Assembly (NCBI GenBank): GCA_045658965.1
Contig: JAZOVZ010000086.1
Location: 1 to 64,000, forward strand
From: SVQP01 sp045658965
GTDB taxonomy: Bacteria; Bacillota; Clostridia; Oscillospirales; CAG-272
Length of the DNA stretch: 64,000 nucleotides
Direction: 5' to 3'
Part shown: positions 34,580-42,227 of the stretch, one piece after another
How positions within the stretch are numbered: the first letter of the stretch is position 1
Layout of the letters: each line of letters begins with the position of its first letter
The notes under the pieces: model-generated
What the model was told of the DNA's origin: nothing
The model's input: the letters and a program-made list of their open reading frames with translations, nothing else
Database searches by the model: none
Program-made: the position numbers and the translations under genes

Positions 34580-36934
34580 TTAGTTTTGCACGGTATTGGC
34601 TACCTTCCCGGCAAGCAATACACGCACTGCGTGCAGGTAGTCATCATCGTTTGTATAGGTAATAACGTCCTTGGTCACCATAGCAACCATATCGTCGGAT
34701 GCTTGCTTTCCTGCCGCCTGCTCCAGCATGGTAAGCATTTGATAGTCCTGGATACCAAGACGGATATTCTCCAGTCTGAACGAAGAAACCGGCTCGTATA
34801 CGCCAACCTCTGCACCGCTGTACAGCAGAACGCCGTCACCGTACACACTTGTGATGACGGTAGAAGCGAGATCGTTATAAGGATCGGCAGACCAGTAGGT
34901 CGAGCCCCAGTAAAGCAAGCCCGTTGCATCGGTCATCTTGCACTGCCACACAGTCACAATCGGCTCTGTGCCGTCTCCCGTTGCAAGCCAGTTTGCGTAA
35001 GGCTGGTTGGGCTCCCAGCAGAAATACAGCCACAGCTCGTCGCCGCCTGCAACCTCTGCTTTCATTCTATTGGCAAAAGAACCGTATTGGTCGTCCTGCA
35101 GCTTGGTGGTCAGATACTGCGCACCGCTGATGATCGCCTTCTCTCTGGGAGTAAAGGCAAAGATCTTAGTGCACCAGATCTGCGTATAGGGCTGCATGAA
35201 GGTAATCTGATCCACGCCGTCAATGGTGATGTTGGTAAAGAACGGAGAGACTTGTCTGTAGCCCGGATAGGTGTTTGCGAGTCTGTCACCGTTCGCTTTG
35301 AGCTGATACAGAAGATCGGTATTCGTGGGCTCGTCTACGTAGTAGAAGTAACCCTTCTCCATCCACGCGGGATTTTGTGAGAGAAGCGCATAAGCACCTG
35401 CCTCGTCACCGCCGTTGCTTTCCTTGATGCTGAAGGAGGTCACTCTGGGGTTATCCAGATACTCGGTCACGCGGCTGTCCCACAGCGAATACGGCAGATT
35501 ATAACAGGAGATACGGTTTTCCAGCATGAAGTCGTAATAGATCTTGTATAACTCTTCCGCAGAATAATCGTTCATTCCCTTTTGCGCATACGAGTTGGAG
35601 ATCACCCAAGGGGACATCTGCACTGCGGTCTTGAGTGCGGTGTGCTCGGAGAGCGAGAAACCGTACACGTAAGCATAGACGTTGGCGGTCTTGATGCATG
35701 CACCGGTATCTGCGTCATATACGTTCACGGTTGCGCTGTAAAGACCTGCGGGCTGATTCTCTTGCGCCCACACCTTGAGCACAAAGCCCTGCGAGTTGTT
35801 TTGTGCAACACTGATATCTCCGTTTACGGGCGGCAGCGCATCGGGCACCCAATCGTTGCCGATCTTAACGTAATGCTCACGCAGCAGCTTAGCGTCCAGC
35901 ACGTTGCCCTGTCCGTCGGTCATATCGGTGATCTCAACGCGGATATTTCTTGCAGATGCGGTGGGAGCGACAAAGAACTGGCAGTTCTCTATGCTGTTGC
36001 CCGCCATGTGCATCACGTAGGTATTCAGATCAGACGGAGTGATAGTATCACGGTAGGTCTTCTCGGTCATATGATCAAACCAAAACAGCACAGTAGCGTC
36101 CTCATCGGAAGCGGAGAGCTTGTCATAATTGACACCGTCCACCTTGTTCTCCTTGAGATCCGAGCCCTGACCCGGCTTTGTCATATCCACGTCGAAGCTT
36201 TCGTAAGCTTCCCCTGCGGTTTTATAAAGGTCGATGGAAGCAATATAAACGGATTCACCGCCGCCCGAAGGAGCAACCAAAAAGTCAAAGCGGAACATAT
36301 TGATCGCGCCCGTCCAGTCCGCTGCGGACAGATCCATTACAACGTACTGCCAGTCGGGGTTGGTCTGGTCAAAGGTCATGACCTTGCTCATGCCACCGAC
36401 GGGAGATTTGGTCTTACCTGCGGCATAAAAAACCTCAAAAGCGTCACTTGTGACGTTCTCTGCCTTGATCTTGAGCACAACGTACTTGTAGTCATCCGCG
36501 CTTGCGGCTGACATACCGAATTTTTTGAGATAGTTTTTATACTCAAAGTGGATAAACGGATCGTTCGCGCCGTCCTTTGTGGTCAGCTTGAGCACGTACC
36601 CGCACTGTTCGTCCTTGACGATCTCATACGTGCACTGATTGGCGTTTTCCAGGATCTTTTTCCAGGTAAACGCCTCATCACCCGTAAAGGTAATGCTCGT
36701 TGCGGACATGGGATCGTTCAATTCATTCGTAGTAGTAATTTCCTCAGTAGTCGGCTCCTCGGTCGTCACATCGGTTTCGGGCGGCTCTGTTTGCGCAGGG
36801 TCACTGGTTTGCTCGTCGTCTGCAACCGAGGTCTCCCCGCCTTCATCGGGCACATCGGTGCCACATGCAGCAAACACGACACAGCCCAGCGTCAGCAATG
36901 CCAACATTACCAATAAAACTCTTTTGAAGCTCAT
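34580..36934 (-). CDS. Lipoprotein with GH123/DUF4091-like domain
   Basis: 784 residues. Signal peptide with lipobox 'VVFAAC' (Cys24) and a long Thr/Glu/Pro stalk (to ~75). Residues ~80-240 look like a carbohydrate-binding beta-sandwich; ~270-430 are further beta domains; from ~430 to 780 is a DUF4091/GH123-type barrel with the adjacent Asp-Glu pair in 'YYVDEPTN' (D534-E535, equivalent to the GH123 catalytic pair), 'LLYWGSTYWSADPYND' and 'SSFRLENIRLGIQDYQML'. GH123 enzymes cleave beta-N-acetylgalactosaminides, but DUF4091 substrates are broader. The start at 36934 is preferred: GGAG lies 6 bases away, while for ATG 36940 it would be adjacent. 11 bp after pncB. Confidence 0.88.
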   Translation of the reverse strand: MSFKRVLLVMLALLTLGCVVFAACGTDVPDEGGETSVADDEQTSDPAQTEPPETDVTTEEPTTEEITTTNELNDPMSATSITFTGDEAFTWKKILENANQCTYEIVKDEQCGYVLKLTTKDGANDPFIHFEYKNYLKKFGMSAASADDYKYVVLKIKAENVTSDAFEVFYAAGKTKSPVGGMSKVMTFDQTNPDWQYVVMDLSAADWTGAINMFRFDFLVAPSGGGESVYIASIDLYKTAGEAYESFDVDMTKPGQGSDLKENKVDGVNYDKLSASDEDATVLFWFDHMTEKTYRDTITPSDLNTYVMHMAGNSIENCQFFVAPTASARNIRVEITDMTDGQGNVLDAKLLREHYVKIGNDWVPDALPPVNGDISVAQNNSQGFVLKVWAQENQPAGLYSATVNVYDADTGACIKTANVYAYVYGFSLSEHTALKTAVQMSPWVISNSYAQKGMNDYSAEELYKIYYDFMLENRISCYNLPYSLWDSRVTEYLDNPRVTSFSIKESNGGDEAGAYALLSQNPAWMEKGYFYYVDEPTNTDLLYQLKANGDRLANTYPGYRQVSPFFTNITIDGVDQITFMQPYTQIWCTKIFAFTPREKAIISGAQYLTTKLQDDQYGSFANRMKAEVAGGDELWLYFCWEPNQPYANWLATGDGTEPIVTVWQCKMTDATGLLYWGSTYWSADPYNDLASTVITSVYGDGVLLYSGAEVGVYEPVSSFRLENIRLGIQDYQMLTMLEQAAGKQASDDMVAMVTKDVITYTNDDDYLHAVRVLLAGKVANTVQN

Positions 36935-36945
36935 ATACATCTCCT

Positions 36946-38391
36946 TTATCTGCGGTTTCTAAGCATTTCGTGCTTGATATCCCAAAGCTTTTGGGAAAGG
37001 TCAACGTAATACTTGTGCGGATTGGTAAATCTGCGCACCTCGTCCCACATACCTTGAATCTCCTCACCGCAATGCGCCTTGATCTCTTCAATCGTGGGCA
37101 GCTCATAGACCTGAACACCGCCCTTGAACACGGGTACCAGCAGCTCGGTTGCGGTATAGTCCTGCATGATCTTGCGCTTCCAGGTGTGCTCGGGGTCAAA
37201 GATCTCATAAGGCTGGCTGTCGTCGATCACCTCATCATGCAAGCAGATAACGTCAGCTTCTGCCTTGCCGGTCGTCTTGCCGCGCAGTCTGTAGATCTTT
37301 TTGAAGTGAGGGGTAGTGATCTTGCCTACGTTTTCGCTGATCTTGATCTTGGGCTGGATGCTGCCATCCTCATTTTCCACGGCTACCAGCTTATAAACAC
37401 CGCCAAAGACGGGGGCGGACAGCGAGGTGATCAGACGCTCACCGACGCCAAACGCGTCAACGCACGCGCCCTGACGAATCAGCTCGCGGATGATATACTC
37501 GTCAAGCGAGTTGGAAACCACGATCTTGCAGTCCGTCCAGCCTGCGGCATCCAGCATTTCTCTGACCTTTTTGGAAAGATAGGTAATGTCGCCCGAGTCA
37601 AGGCGTACGCCGCATTGGGTAATGCCCAGAGGCTTGAGAACCTCATTGAATGCACGAATGGCGTTGGGAACGCCGGATTCCAGCACGTTGTAGGTGTCTA
37701 TCAGCAGCGTTGCGCTGTTGGGATAGATCGAGCAGTAAGTCTTGAACGCTTCATATTCGGTATCAAACATCTGCACCCAGGAATGCGCCATGGTGCCGGT
37801 TGCAGGAACGCCGTACGCGATATCCGAAATGGTGCAAGCCGTTGCGGACGCACCGCCGATATATGCGGCACGTGCACCGAGAATTGCAGCGTCACTGCCC
37901 TGCGCGCGTCTGGAGCCAAACTCGCTGATGGGTCTGCCCTTTGCCGCACGAGCAAGTCTTGCTGCCTTGGTCGCGATCAGCGACTGGTGGTTGATCATCA
38001 TAAGCACGTAGGTTTCAATGAACTGCGCTTCGATCGCCTTGGCGCGTACAGTCATCAAGGGCTCACCGGGAAATACCACAGTGCCCTCGGGAATTGCCCA
38101 GATATCACCCGTGAACTTGAAATCACGCAGGTAGTCAAGGAACTGCTCGCTAAAGCAATTTTTGTCGCGCAGGTATTGGATATCCTGCTCGTCAAAATGC
38201 AGATCGTTGATGTACTGCACGACCTGTTCAAGACCTGCCACAACGGCATAACCGCCGTTATCGGGATTGGATCTGTAAAACACGTCGAAGTAGGTGATCT
38301 TATCGGCAAAACCGCAGTTGAAGTAACCATTGCTCATGGTCAATTCGTAAAAATCACACAGCATTGTCAAATTTCTCGAGATGTCTTTCAT
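36946..38391 (-). CDS. pncB: Nicotinate phosphoribosyltransferase
   Basis: 481 residues, Firmicutes-type NAPRTase: makes nicotinate mononucleotide from nicotinate and PRPP in NAD salvage. Conserved runs: 'TMLCDFYELTMSNGYF', 'EFGSRRAQGSDAAILGARAAYIGG', 'GTMAHSWVQMF', 'GVRLDSGDI' and 'DAFGVGERLITS'. Start at ATG 38391 with AGAAGG upstream; the frame is open further back without homology. Driven by a perfect TTGACA-N17-TATAAT promoter, divergent from nadE, so salvage and the last NAD step share one 163-bp control region. Confidence 0.96.
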   Translation of the reverse strand: MKDISRNLTMLCDFYELTMSNGYFNCGFADKITYFDVFYRSNPDNGGYAVVAGLEQVVQYINDLHFDEQDIQYLRDKNCFSEQFLDYLRDFKFTGDIWAIPEGTVVFPGEPLMTVRAKAIEAQFIETYVLMMINHQSLIATKAARLARAAKGRPISEFGSRRAQGSDAAILGARAAYIGGASATACTISDIAYGVPATGTMAHSWVQMFDTEYEAFKTYCSIYPNSATLLIDTYNVLESGVPNAIRAFNEVLKPLGITQCGVRLDSGDITYLSKKVREMLDAAGWTDCKIVVSNSLDEYIIRELIRQGACVDAFGVGERLITSLSAPVFGGVYKLVAVENEDGSIQPKIKISENVGKITTPHFKKIYRLRGKTTGKAEADVICLHDEVIDDSQPYEIFDPEHTWKRKIMQDYTATELLVPVFKGGVQVYELPTIEEIKAHCGEEIQGMWDEVRRFTNPHKYYVDLSQKLWDIKHEMLRNRR

Positions 38392-38425
38392 TTTGTCAGC
38401 CTTCTTCCTATAATTTATTGACAAT

Positions 38426-38454
38426 ATTATAACAAACATAGTAAGGAATGTCAA
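38426..38454 (-). promoter_or_regulatory. Promoter, perfect TTGACA-N17-TATAAT (pncB)
   Basis: Minus-strand TTGACA (38454-38449) and TATAAT (38431-38426), 17-bp spacer. Confidence 0.85.
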
Positions 38455-38492
38455 TGCGTATCGCGATATTTTGCGTTTTTTTATACGAGGTC

Positions 38493-38521
38493 TTGCAATC
38501 ATGCAAATATCGTGCTATAAT
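38493..38521 (+). promoter_or_regulatory. Promoter, TTGCAA-N17-TATAAT (nadE)
   Basis: -35 TTGCAA (38493-38498), -10 TATAAT (38516-38521), 17-bp spacer; the gene starts 34 bases downstream. No palindromic NiaR/NrtR-type operator was obvious between this and the pncB promoter. Confidence 0.78.
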
Positions 38522-38554
38522 ATCATACAGAATATGGTTTTTTCGGAGGTTTCC

Positions 38555-40450
38555 ATGAAACACGGATTTATCAAAGTAGCAGCCGCAGCCCCCGAGATCA
38601 GACTGGCTGATGCTGCATATAACGCAGAGGTATTGGCACAAACCGCCCGTGCCGCTTACGAAAACGAGGGCGCACGCGTTATCGTTTTCCCCGAGCTGTG
38701 CCTGACGGGCGCGAGTTGCGGTGATCTTTTCTTTCAAGGTACGCTTTTGAGAGGTGCCAAGGATGCGCTCGCTGCATATCTTGAGCTGACAGCCGATCTG
38801 GATGCGGTCACAATCGTCGGTCTTCCCATGCAGATGAACGGCAAGCTGTATAACTGCGCAGCTGTTTGCGGCGCGGGCACTCTGCTTGGTATTGTTCCTG
38901 CAACGGTCTGCAGCAGACACTTCGCAAGGCTCAGCGACGCAGCATATGCATTCGATCCGTTTGGCGACGGCATGCAGGTCTGCAACTTTGGCAACAACAC
39001 GATCTTCTCCTGCTCCGATATGCCCGAGCTCAAGATCGGCGTATGCGTTGGAAAGGGTGATATCACCGATCTTTGCGCAGCCGGAGCGACCTTGATTTGT
39101 CGCCTTGCGTCCACTCCCGAGATCGCGGGAAGTGATTGCAAGCTGTATAACCAAGCGCAATATTTGTCCTGTGAGAATCATTGCGCATACCTCTTCTGTA
39201 ACACAGGCAGAGGCGAATCCACCACCGACGCGGCATACGGTGCACGTGCCATCATTGCCGAGGACGGCAAGCTTCTTGCAAGCAGAAAGCCCTTTGATTT
39301 TACCGCGGATTACGTATGCACCGAAATTGACGTGCAGCTGCTGAACAGCGAGCGCGTCAAGGATGCTACGTTCACCAACAAGACCGGCAACCGTGAGTTT
39401 GCCGAGGTAGATTTCTCGCTTGGCTATGCCGATACCGAACTGACGAGATTTGTTGACCCCTTGCCCTTTGTTGTTCCATTCAATCATGATGCGGGCTGGG
39501 AGAACATCCTGCACATTCAGACAGAAGGCTTGCGCGCACGCATCAAGGCTGCGCACGCGGACACGCTGGTGCTTGGCATTTCGGGTGGTCTTGACTCCAC
39601 GCTTGCCCTGCTTGTTGCCGCCGATGCGGTCAAGTCACTTGGTATGCCCGCAGATAAGGTACTTGCCATCACCATGCCCGGATTTGGCACGACTGCGAGA
39701 ACCAAGAACAACGCAACCGTGCTGTGCGAGCAGCTCGGCGTTGACTTTAGAGAGATTCCGATCGGAGAATCCGTTGCACTGCATTTCAAGGACATCGGGC
39801 ACGATCCGAACAATCATAACGTCGTATATGAAAACAGCCAGGCACGCGAGCGCACGCAGATTTTGATGGACGTTGCCAACCAATGCAACGGTCTTGTTGT
39901 GGGCACGGGCGACCTTTCCGAGTCGGTGCTCGGCTGGGCAACCTATAACGGTGACCATATGTCCAACTACAGCGTCAACTGCGGTGTTTCCAAGACCATG
40001 GTGCGCAATCTGGTGGCTTATGCCGCACGCAAGTACAGAAAGCTTGGCGAGGTCGCCATTGCGGACGCGCTGGACGACGTCGTTGGCACGCCCGTCAGCC
40101 CCGAGCTGCTCCCTGCGGACGAGAACGGCAACATCGCGCAAAAGACCGAGGATCTGGTAGGCCCCTACGAGCTGCACGATTTCTTTATTTACAATGCTCT
40201 GCGTTACGGCTTTGGACCGGAAAAGATCTATCGCCTTGCGTGCTACGCCTTCGACGGACAGTTCGATGCAGATACCGTCGCGCGTTGGCTCAAGGTATTT
40301 ACGCGCCGCCTGTTCACTCAGCAGTTCAAGCGTTCCTGCATGCCCGACGGCCCTGCAGTGTGCGACGTCAGCGTATCCCCTCGCGGCGGTCTGTCCATGC
40401 CCTCCGATGCGTCCATGAATCTGTGGATGGCGGAGATTGAGAATCTTTAA
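38555..40450 (+). CDS. nadE: NAD synthase with altered glutaminase domain
   Basis: 631 residues: N-terminal nitrilase-like glutaminase domain (~1-290) and C-terminal synthetase with the ATP-pyrophosphatase loop 'GISGGLDSTLAL'. Converts deamido-NAD to NAD. Glutamine-dependent NadE needs a Glu-Lys-Cys triad: Glu is present (E47, 'VFPELCLTG'), but where 'VPK' and 'EICEDLW' are usual this protein has 'IVPATVCSRHF' (~113-123) and 'IGVCVGKGD' (~161-169), so Lys is missing and Cys is displaced or missing. The downstream 'GRGESTTDAAYG' is retained. It may be ammonia-dependent. Ribosome binding site CGGAGGT. Confidence 0.9.
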   Translation: MKHGFIKVAAAAPEIRLADAAYNAEVLAQTARAAYENEGARVIVFPELCLTGASCGDLFFQGTLLRGAKDALAAYLELTADLDAVTIVGLPMQMNGKLYNCAAVCGAGTLLGIVPATVCSRHFARLSDAAYAFDPFGDGMQVCNFGNNTIFSCSDMPELKIGVCVGKGDITDLCAAGATLICRLASTPEIAGSDCKLYNQAQYLSCENHCAYLFCNTGRGESTTDAAYGARAIIAEDGKLLASRKPFDFTADYVCTEIDVQLLNSERVKDATFTNKTGNREFAEVDFSLGYADTELTRFVDPLPFVVPFNHDAGWENILHIQTEGLRARIKAAHADTLVLGISGGLDSTLALLVAADAVKSLGMPADKVLAITMPGFGTTARTKNNATVLCEQLGVDFREIPIGESVALHFKDIGHDPNNHNVVYENSQARERTQILMDVANQCNGLVVGTGDLSESVLGWATYNGDHMSNYSVNCGVSKTMVRNLVAYAARKYRKLGEVAIADALDDVVGTPVSPELLPADENGNIAQKTEDLVGPYELHDFFIYNALRYGFGPEKIYRLACYAFDGQFDADTVARWLKVFTRRLFTQQFKRSCMPDGPAVCDVSVSPRGGLSMPSDASMNLWMAEIENL

Positions 40451-40465
40451 CAAATTTCACTTTGC

Positions 40466-40492
40466 GGACAGTCGAGGACGCCTGTCCCTACA
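40466..40492. repeat. Palindromic intergenic repeat, unit A
   Basis: GGACAG (40466-40471) pairs with CTGTCC (40482-40487) around TCGAGGACGC, followed by CTACA. Short intergenic palindrome with CCTAC flank. Confidence 0.55.
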
Positions 40493-40500
40493 AGGTATAT

Positions 40501-40525
40501 GCGGGCGATCACTGATCGCCCCTAC
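40501..40525. repeat. Palindromic intergenic repeat, unit B (forward)
   Basis: Perfect palindrome GGGCGATCA-C-TGATCGCCC (40503-40521) followed by CCTAC; a second copy lies inverted at 40575-40596. Confidence 0.65.
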
Positions 40526-40574
40526 GGCTTATCCGTTAAGGGTTTGTAATTACAATGCCACAACGCACACACTT

Positions 40575-40596
40575 GTAGGGGCGATCATTGATCGCC
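40575..40596. repeat. Palindromic intergenic repeat, unit B (inverted)
   Basis: GTAGG followed by GGCGATCA-T-TGATCGCC (40580-40596... first arm 40580-40587, second 40589-40596). Inverted copy of the 40501-40525 unit, so the pair brackets the TTGTAATTACAA palindrome. Confidence 0.65.
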
Positions 40597-40638
40597 AGAC
40601 CTGCACTATGAAACAAACCAATACTTTAAGGAGTCAAA

Positions 40639-40710
40639 ATGCAAACAGTTAAACACAAATTATTCGGCATCGGTAAGGAATTTATTACAGAAATATTAGA
40701 CGAACAATAA
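40639..40710 (+). CDS. Possible 23-residue small protein or gene remnant
   Basis: ATG with AAGGAG six bases upstream (40628-40633) opens a 23-codon frame: MQTVKHKLFGIG, then KEFITEILDEQ and TAA. The beginning 'VKHKLFGIG' resembles the start of small clostridial proteins/domains that continue '...GEVI', so it may be the truncated front of a longer, decayed gene rather than a functional microprotein. No promoter of its own was placed. Confidence 0.3.
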   Translation: MQTVKHKLFGIGKEFITEILDEQ

Positions 40711-40788
40711 TAGGGAGCTGACATTTAGGCTTGATATAAACTTGACATTTCAAGAGTGAAAAAATTCCCTCTTTTTTTCAAAAACATC

Positions 40789-40817
40789 TTGCAAAATTGC
40801 CGTTTATACTGTATAAT
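40789..40817 (+). promoter_or_regulatory. Promoter, TTGCAA-N17-TATAAT (rhaA)
   Basis: -35 TTGCAA (40789-40794), -10 TATAAT (40812-40817), 17-bp spacer; leader of ~55 bases to the ATG. Confidence 0.78.
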
Positions 40818-40828
40818 GTATCTTGACT

Positions 40829-40858
40829 ATATATGTTCTCAAAAAAATGTACATATAT
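40829..40858 (+). promoter_or_regulatory. Inverted repeat in rhaA leader
   Basis: ATATATGT (40829-40836) and ACATATAT (40851-40858) form an 8-bp stem around an A-rich 14-base loop, between the transcription start and the AGGAGG of rhaA. Candidate operator or mRNA hairpin. Confidence 0.45.
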
Positions 40859-40877
40859 CAATTAGGAGGAATTCAAA

Positions 40878-42122
40878 ATGAATCAACGCTATGAATCCGC
40901 AAAGCAGATCTACGCTAAGTACGGTGTTGACACCGAGGCTGCGATCTCCAAGCTTTCCGACATTCGCATTTCTATGCACTGCTGGCAGGCAGACGACGTT
41001 CTTGGTTTCGAGAACAACGGCCCTCTGACCGGCGGTATCCAGACCACCGGTAACTACCCCGGCAGAGCAACCGGTCCCGATCAGCTGTTTGCTGACCTGG
41101 AGAAGGCTCTCTCCCTGATCCCCGGTACCCACAAGATCAACGTTCACGCTAACTACGCGATCTTCGAGGATGGCGAGTTTGCTGATAGAGATGCGCTTGA
41201 GCCCAAGCACTTCCAGAAGTGGGTTGACTTTGCTAAGAAGCACGGCATGGGACTGGACTTCAACCCCACCTACTTCTCTCACCCCAAGGCAAACGGCCTG
41301 ACCCTTTCTTCTCCCAACGAGGAGATCAGAAAGTTCTGGGTAAGACACGGTATCTGCTGCATGAAGATCGCTGAGTACTTCGCAAACGAGACCGGCTATC
41401 CCTGCGTTATCAACTTCTGGACCGGCGACGGCTTCAAGGATATTCCCGCTGACCGTATGGGCCCCCGTATGAGATACGCACAGTCCCTGGACGAGATCCT
41501 GGCTTGCGGCTACGACAAGACCAAGGTTTACCCCTGCGTTGAGTCCAAGGTATTCGGTATCGGCGTTGAGTCCTACACCGTAGGCTCCGGTGAGTTCGCT
41601 CTGTCTTACGCACTGTCCCGTGGTATCGTTCCGCTGTTCGACAACGGTCACTACCATCCCACCGAGGTCGTTTACGACAAGCTGCCCGCAATGCTCTGCT
41701 TCTCCGAGAAGCTGGCTATGCACATCACCAGACCCATTCGTTGGGACTCTGACCACGTTGTTAACTTCGACGACGACACCAGAGAGATGATGATGGAAGT
41801 CGTTCGCTGCGATGCTCTTGACAGAGTATTCCTGGCTACCGACTACTTCGATGCTTCTATCAACCGTGTAGCTGCTCTGGTTATCGGTATGAGAAGCGTA
41901 CAGAAGGCTCTGCTTTACGCTCTGCTTTCTCCCAATGCCGAGATGAAGGCTCTGCAGGACGCAGGCAACACCACCAAGCTGATGATGCTGCGTGAGGAAG
42001 TTAAGACCCTGCCCTTCGGCGATATCTGGGCTGAGTTCTGCGAGAGAAACGGCGCTTGCGCTTGCTCTTGCTGGTTCAAGGAGATCGAGGAGTACGAGGC
42101 TGAGGTTCTCTCCAAGAGATAA
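40878..42122 (+). CDS. rhaA: L-rhamnose isomerase
   Basis: 414 residues, typical for RhaA, a metal-dependent TIM-barrel enzyme turning L-rhamnose into L-rhamnulose. Recognisable runs: 'ISMHCWQADDVLGFE', 'TGGIQTTGNYPGRA', 'KINVHANYAIFED', 'GLDFNPTYFSHPKA', 'CVINFWTGDGFKDIPADR' and 'FDNGHYHPTEVV', which hold the metal-binding Glu, Asp and His residues. Strong ribosome binding site AGGAGG and heavily optimised codons suggest high expression. It stands alone: no rhamnulokinase or aldolase gene is adjacent, so those are elsewhere. Supports growth on rhamnose-containing glycans. Confidence 0.96.
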   Translation: MNQRYESAKQIYAKYGVDTEAAISKLSDIRISMHCWQADDVLGFENNGPLTGGIQTTGNYPGRATGPDQLFADLEKALSLIPGTHKINVHANYAIFEDGEFADRDALEPKHFQKWVDFAKKHGMGLDFNPTYFSHPKANGLTLSSPNEEIRKFWVRHGICCMKIAEYFANETGYPCVINFWTGDGFKDIPADRMGPRMRYAQSLDEILACGYDKTKVYPCVESKVFGIGVESYTVGSGEFALSYALSRGIVPLFDNGHYHPTEVVYDKLPAMLCFSEKLAMHITRPIRWDSDHVVNFDDDTREMMMEVVRCDALDRVFLATDYFDASINRVAALVIGMRSVQKALLYALLSPNAEMKALQDAGNTTKLMMLREEVKTLPFGDIWAEFCERNGACACSCWFKEIEEYEAEVLSKR

Positions 42123-42138
42123 TTACATAAAAACCTAC

Positions 42139-42162
42139 GGGGCAGTTGCGTGCAACTGCCCC
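42139..42162 (+). terminator. Terminator after rhaA
   Basis: 11-bp stem GGGGCAGTTGC (42139-42149) / GCAACTGCCCC (42152-42162), followed by TATTTCTATT. T-tract is weak and the loop very short; the CTAC/CCCCTA borders recall the nearby palindromic repeats. Confidence 0.65.
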
Positions 42163-42170
42163 TATTTCTA

Positions 42171-42199
42171 TTGACAATTCCGCGGATTTTATGTATAAT
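42171..42199 (+). promoter_or_regulatory. Promoter, perfect TTGACA-N17-TATAAT
   Basis: TTGACA (42171-42176), 17-bp spacer, TATAAT (42194-42199); drives the 1131-residue lipoprotein, whose ATG is at 42228 after GGAGGT. Confidence 0.85.
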
Positions 42200-42227
42200 G
42201 TATACAATAACCTAACGGAGGTAATTT

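Larger units (their letters stand above)
40451..40877. other. 427-bp intergenic region between nadE and rhaA
   Basis: Contains, in order, three palindromic repeat units (40466-40600) around a TTGTAATTACAA palindrome (40544-40555), a 23-codon open frame with a good ribosome binding site (40639-40710), the rhaA promoter (40789-40817) and an inverted repeat in the rhaA leader (40829-40858). No longer gene is visible. Confidence 0.8.

Noticed and set aside
36970..38421. Plus-strand 483-codon frame opposite pncB
   Set aside because: pncB is unambiguous on the minus strand; the opposite frame gives no known protein and lacks start signals.
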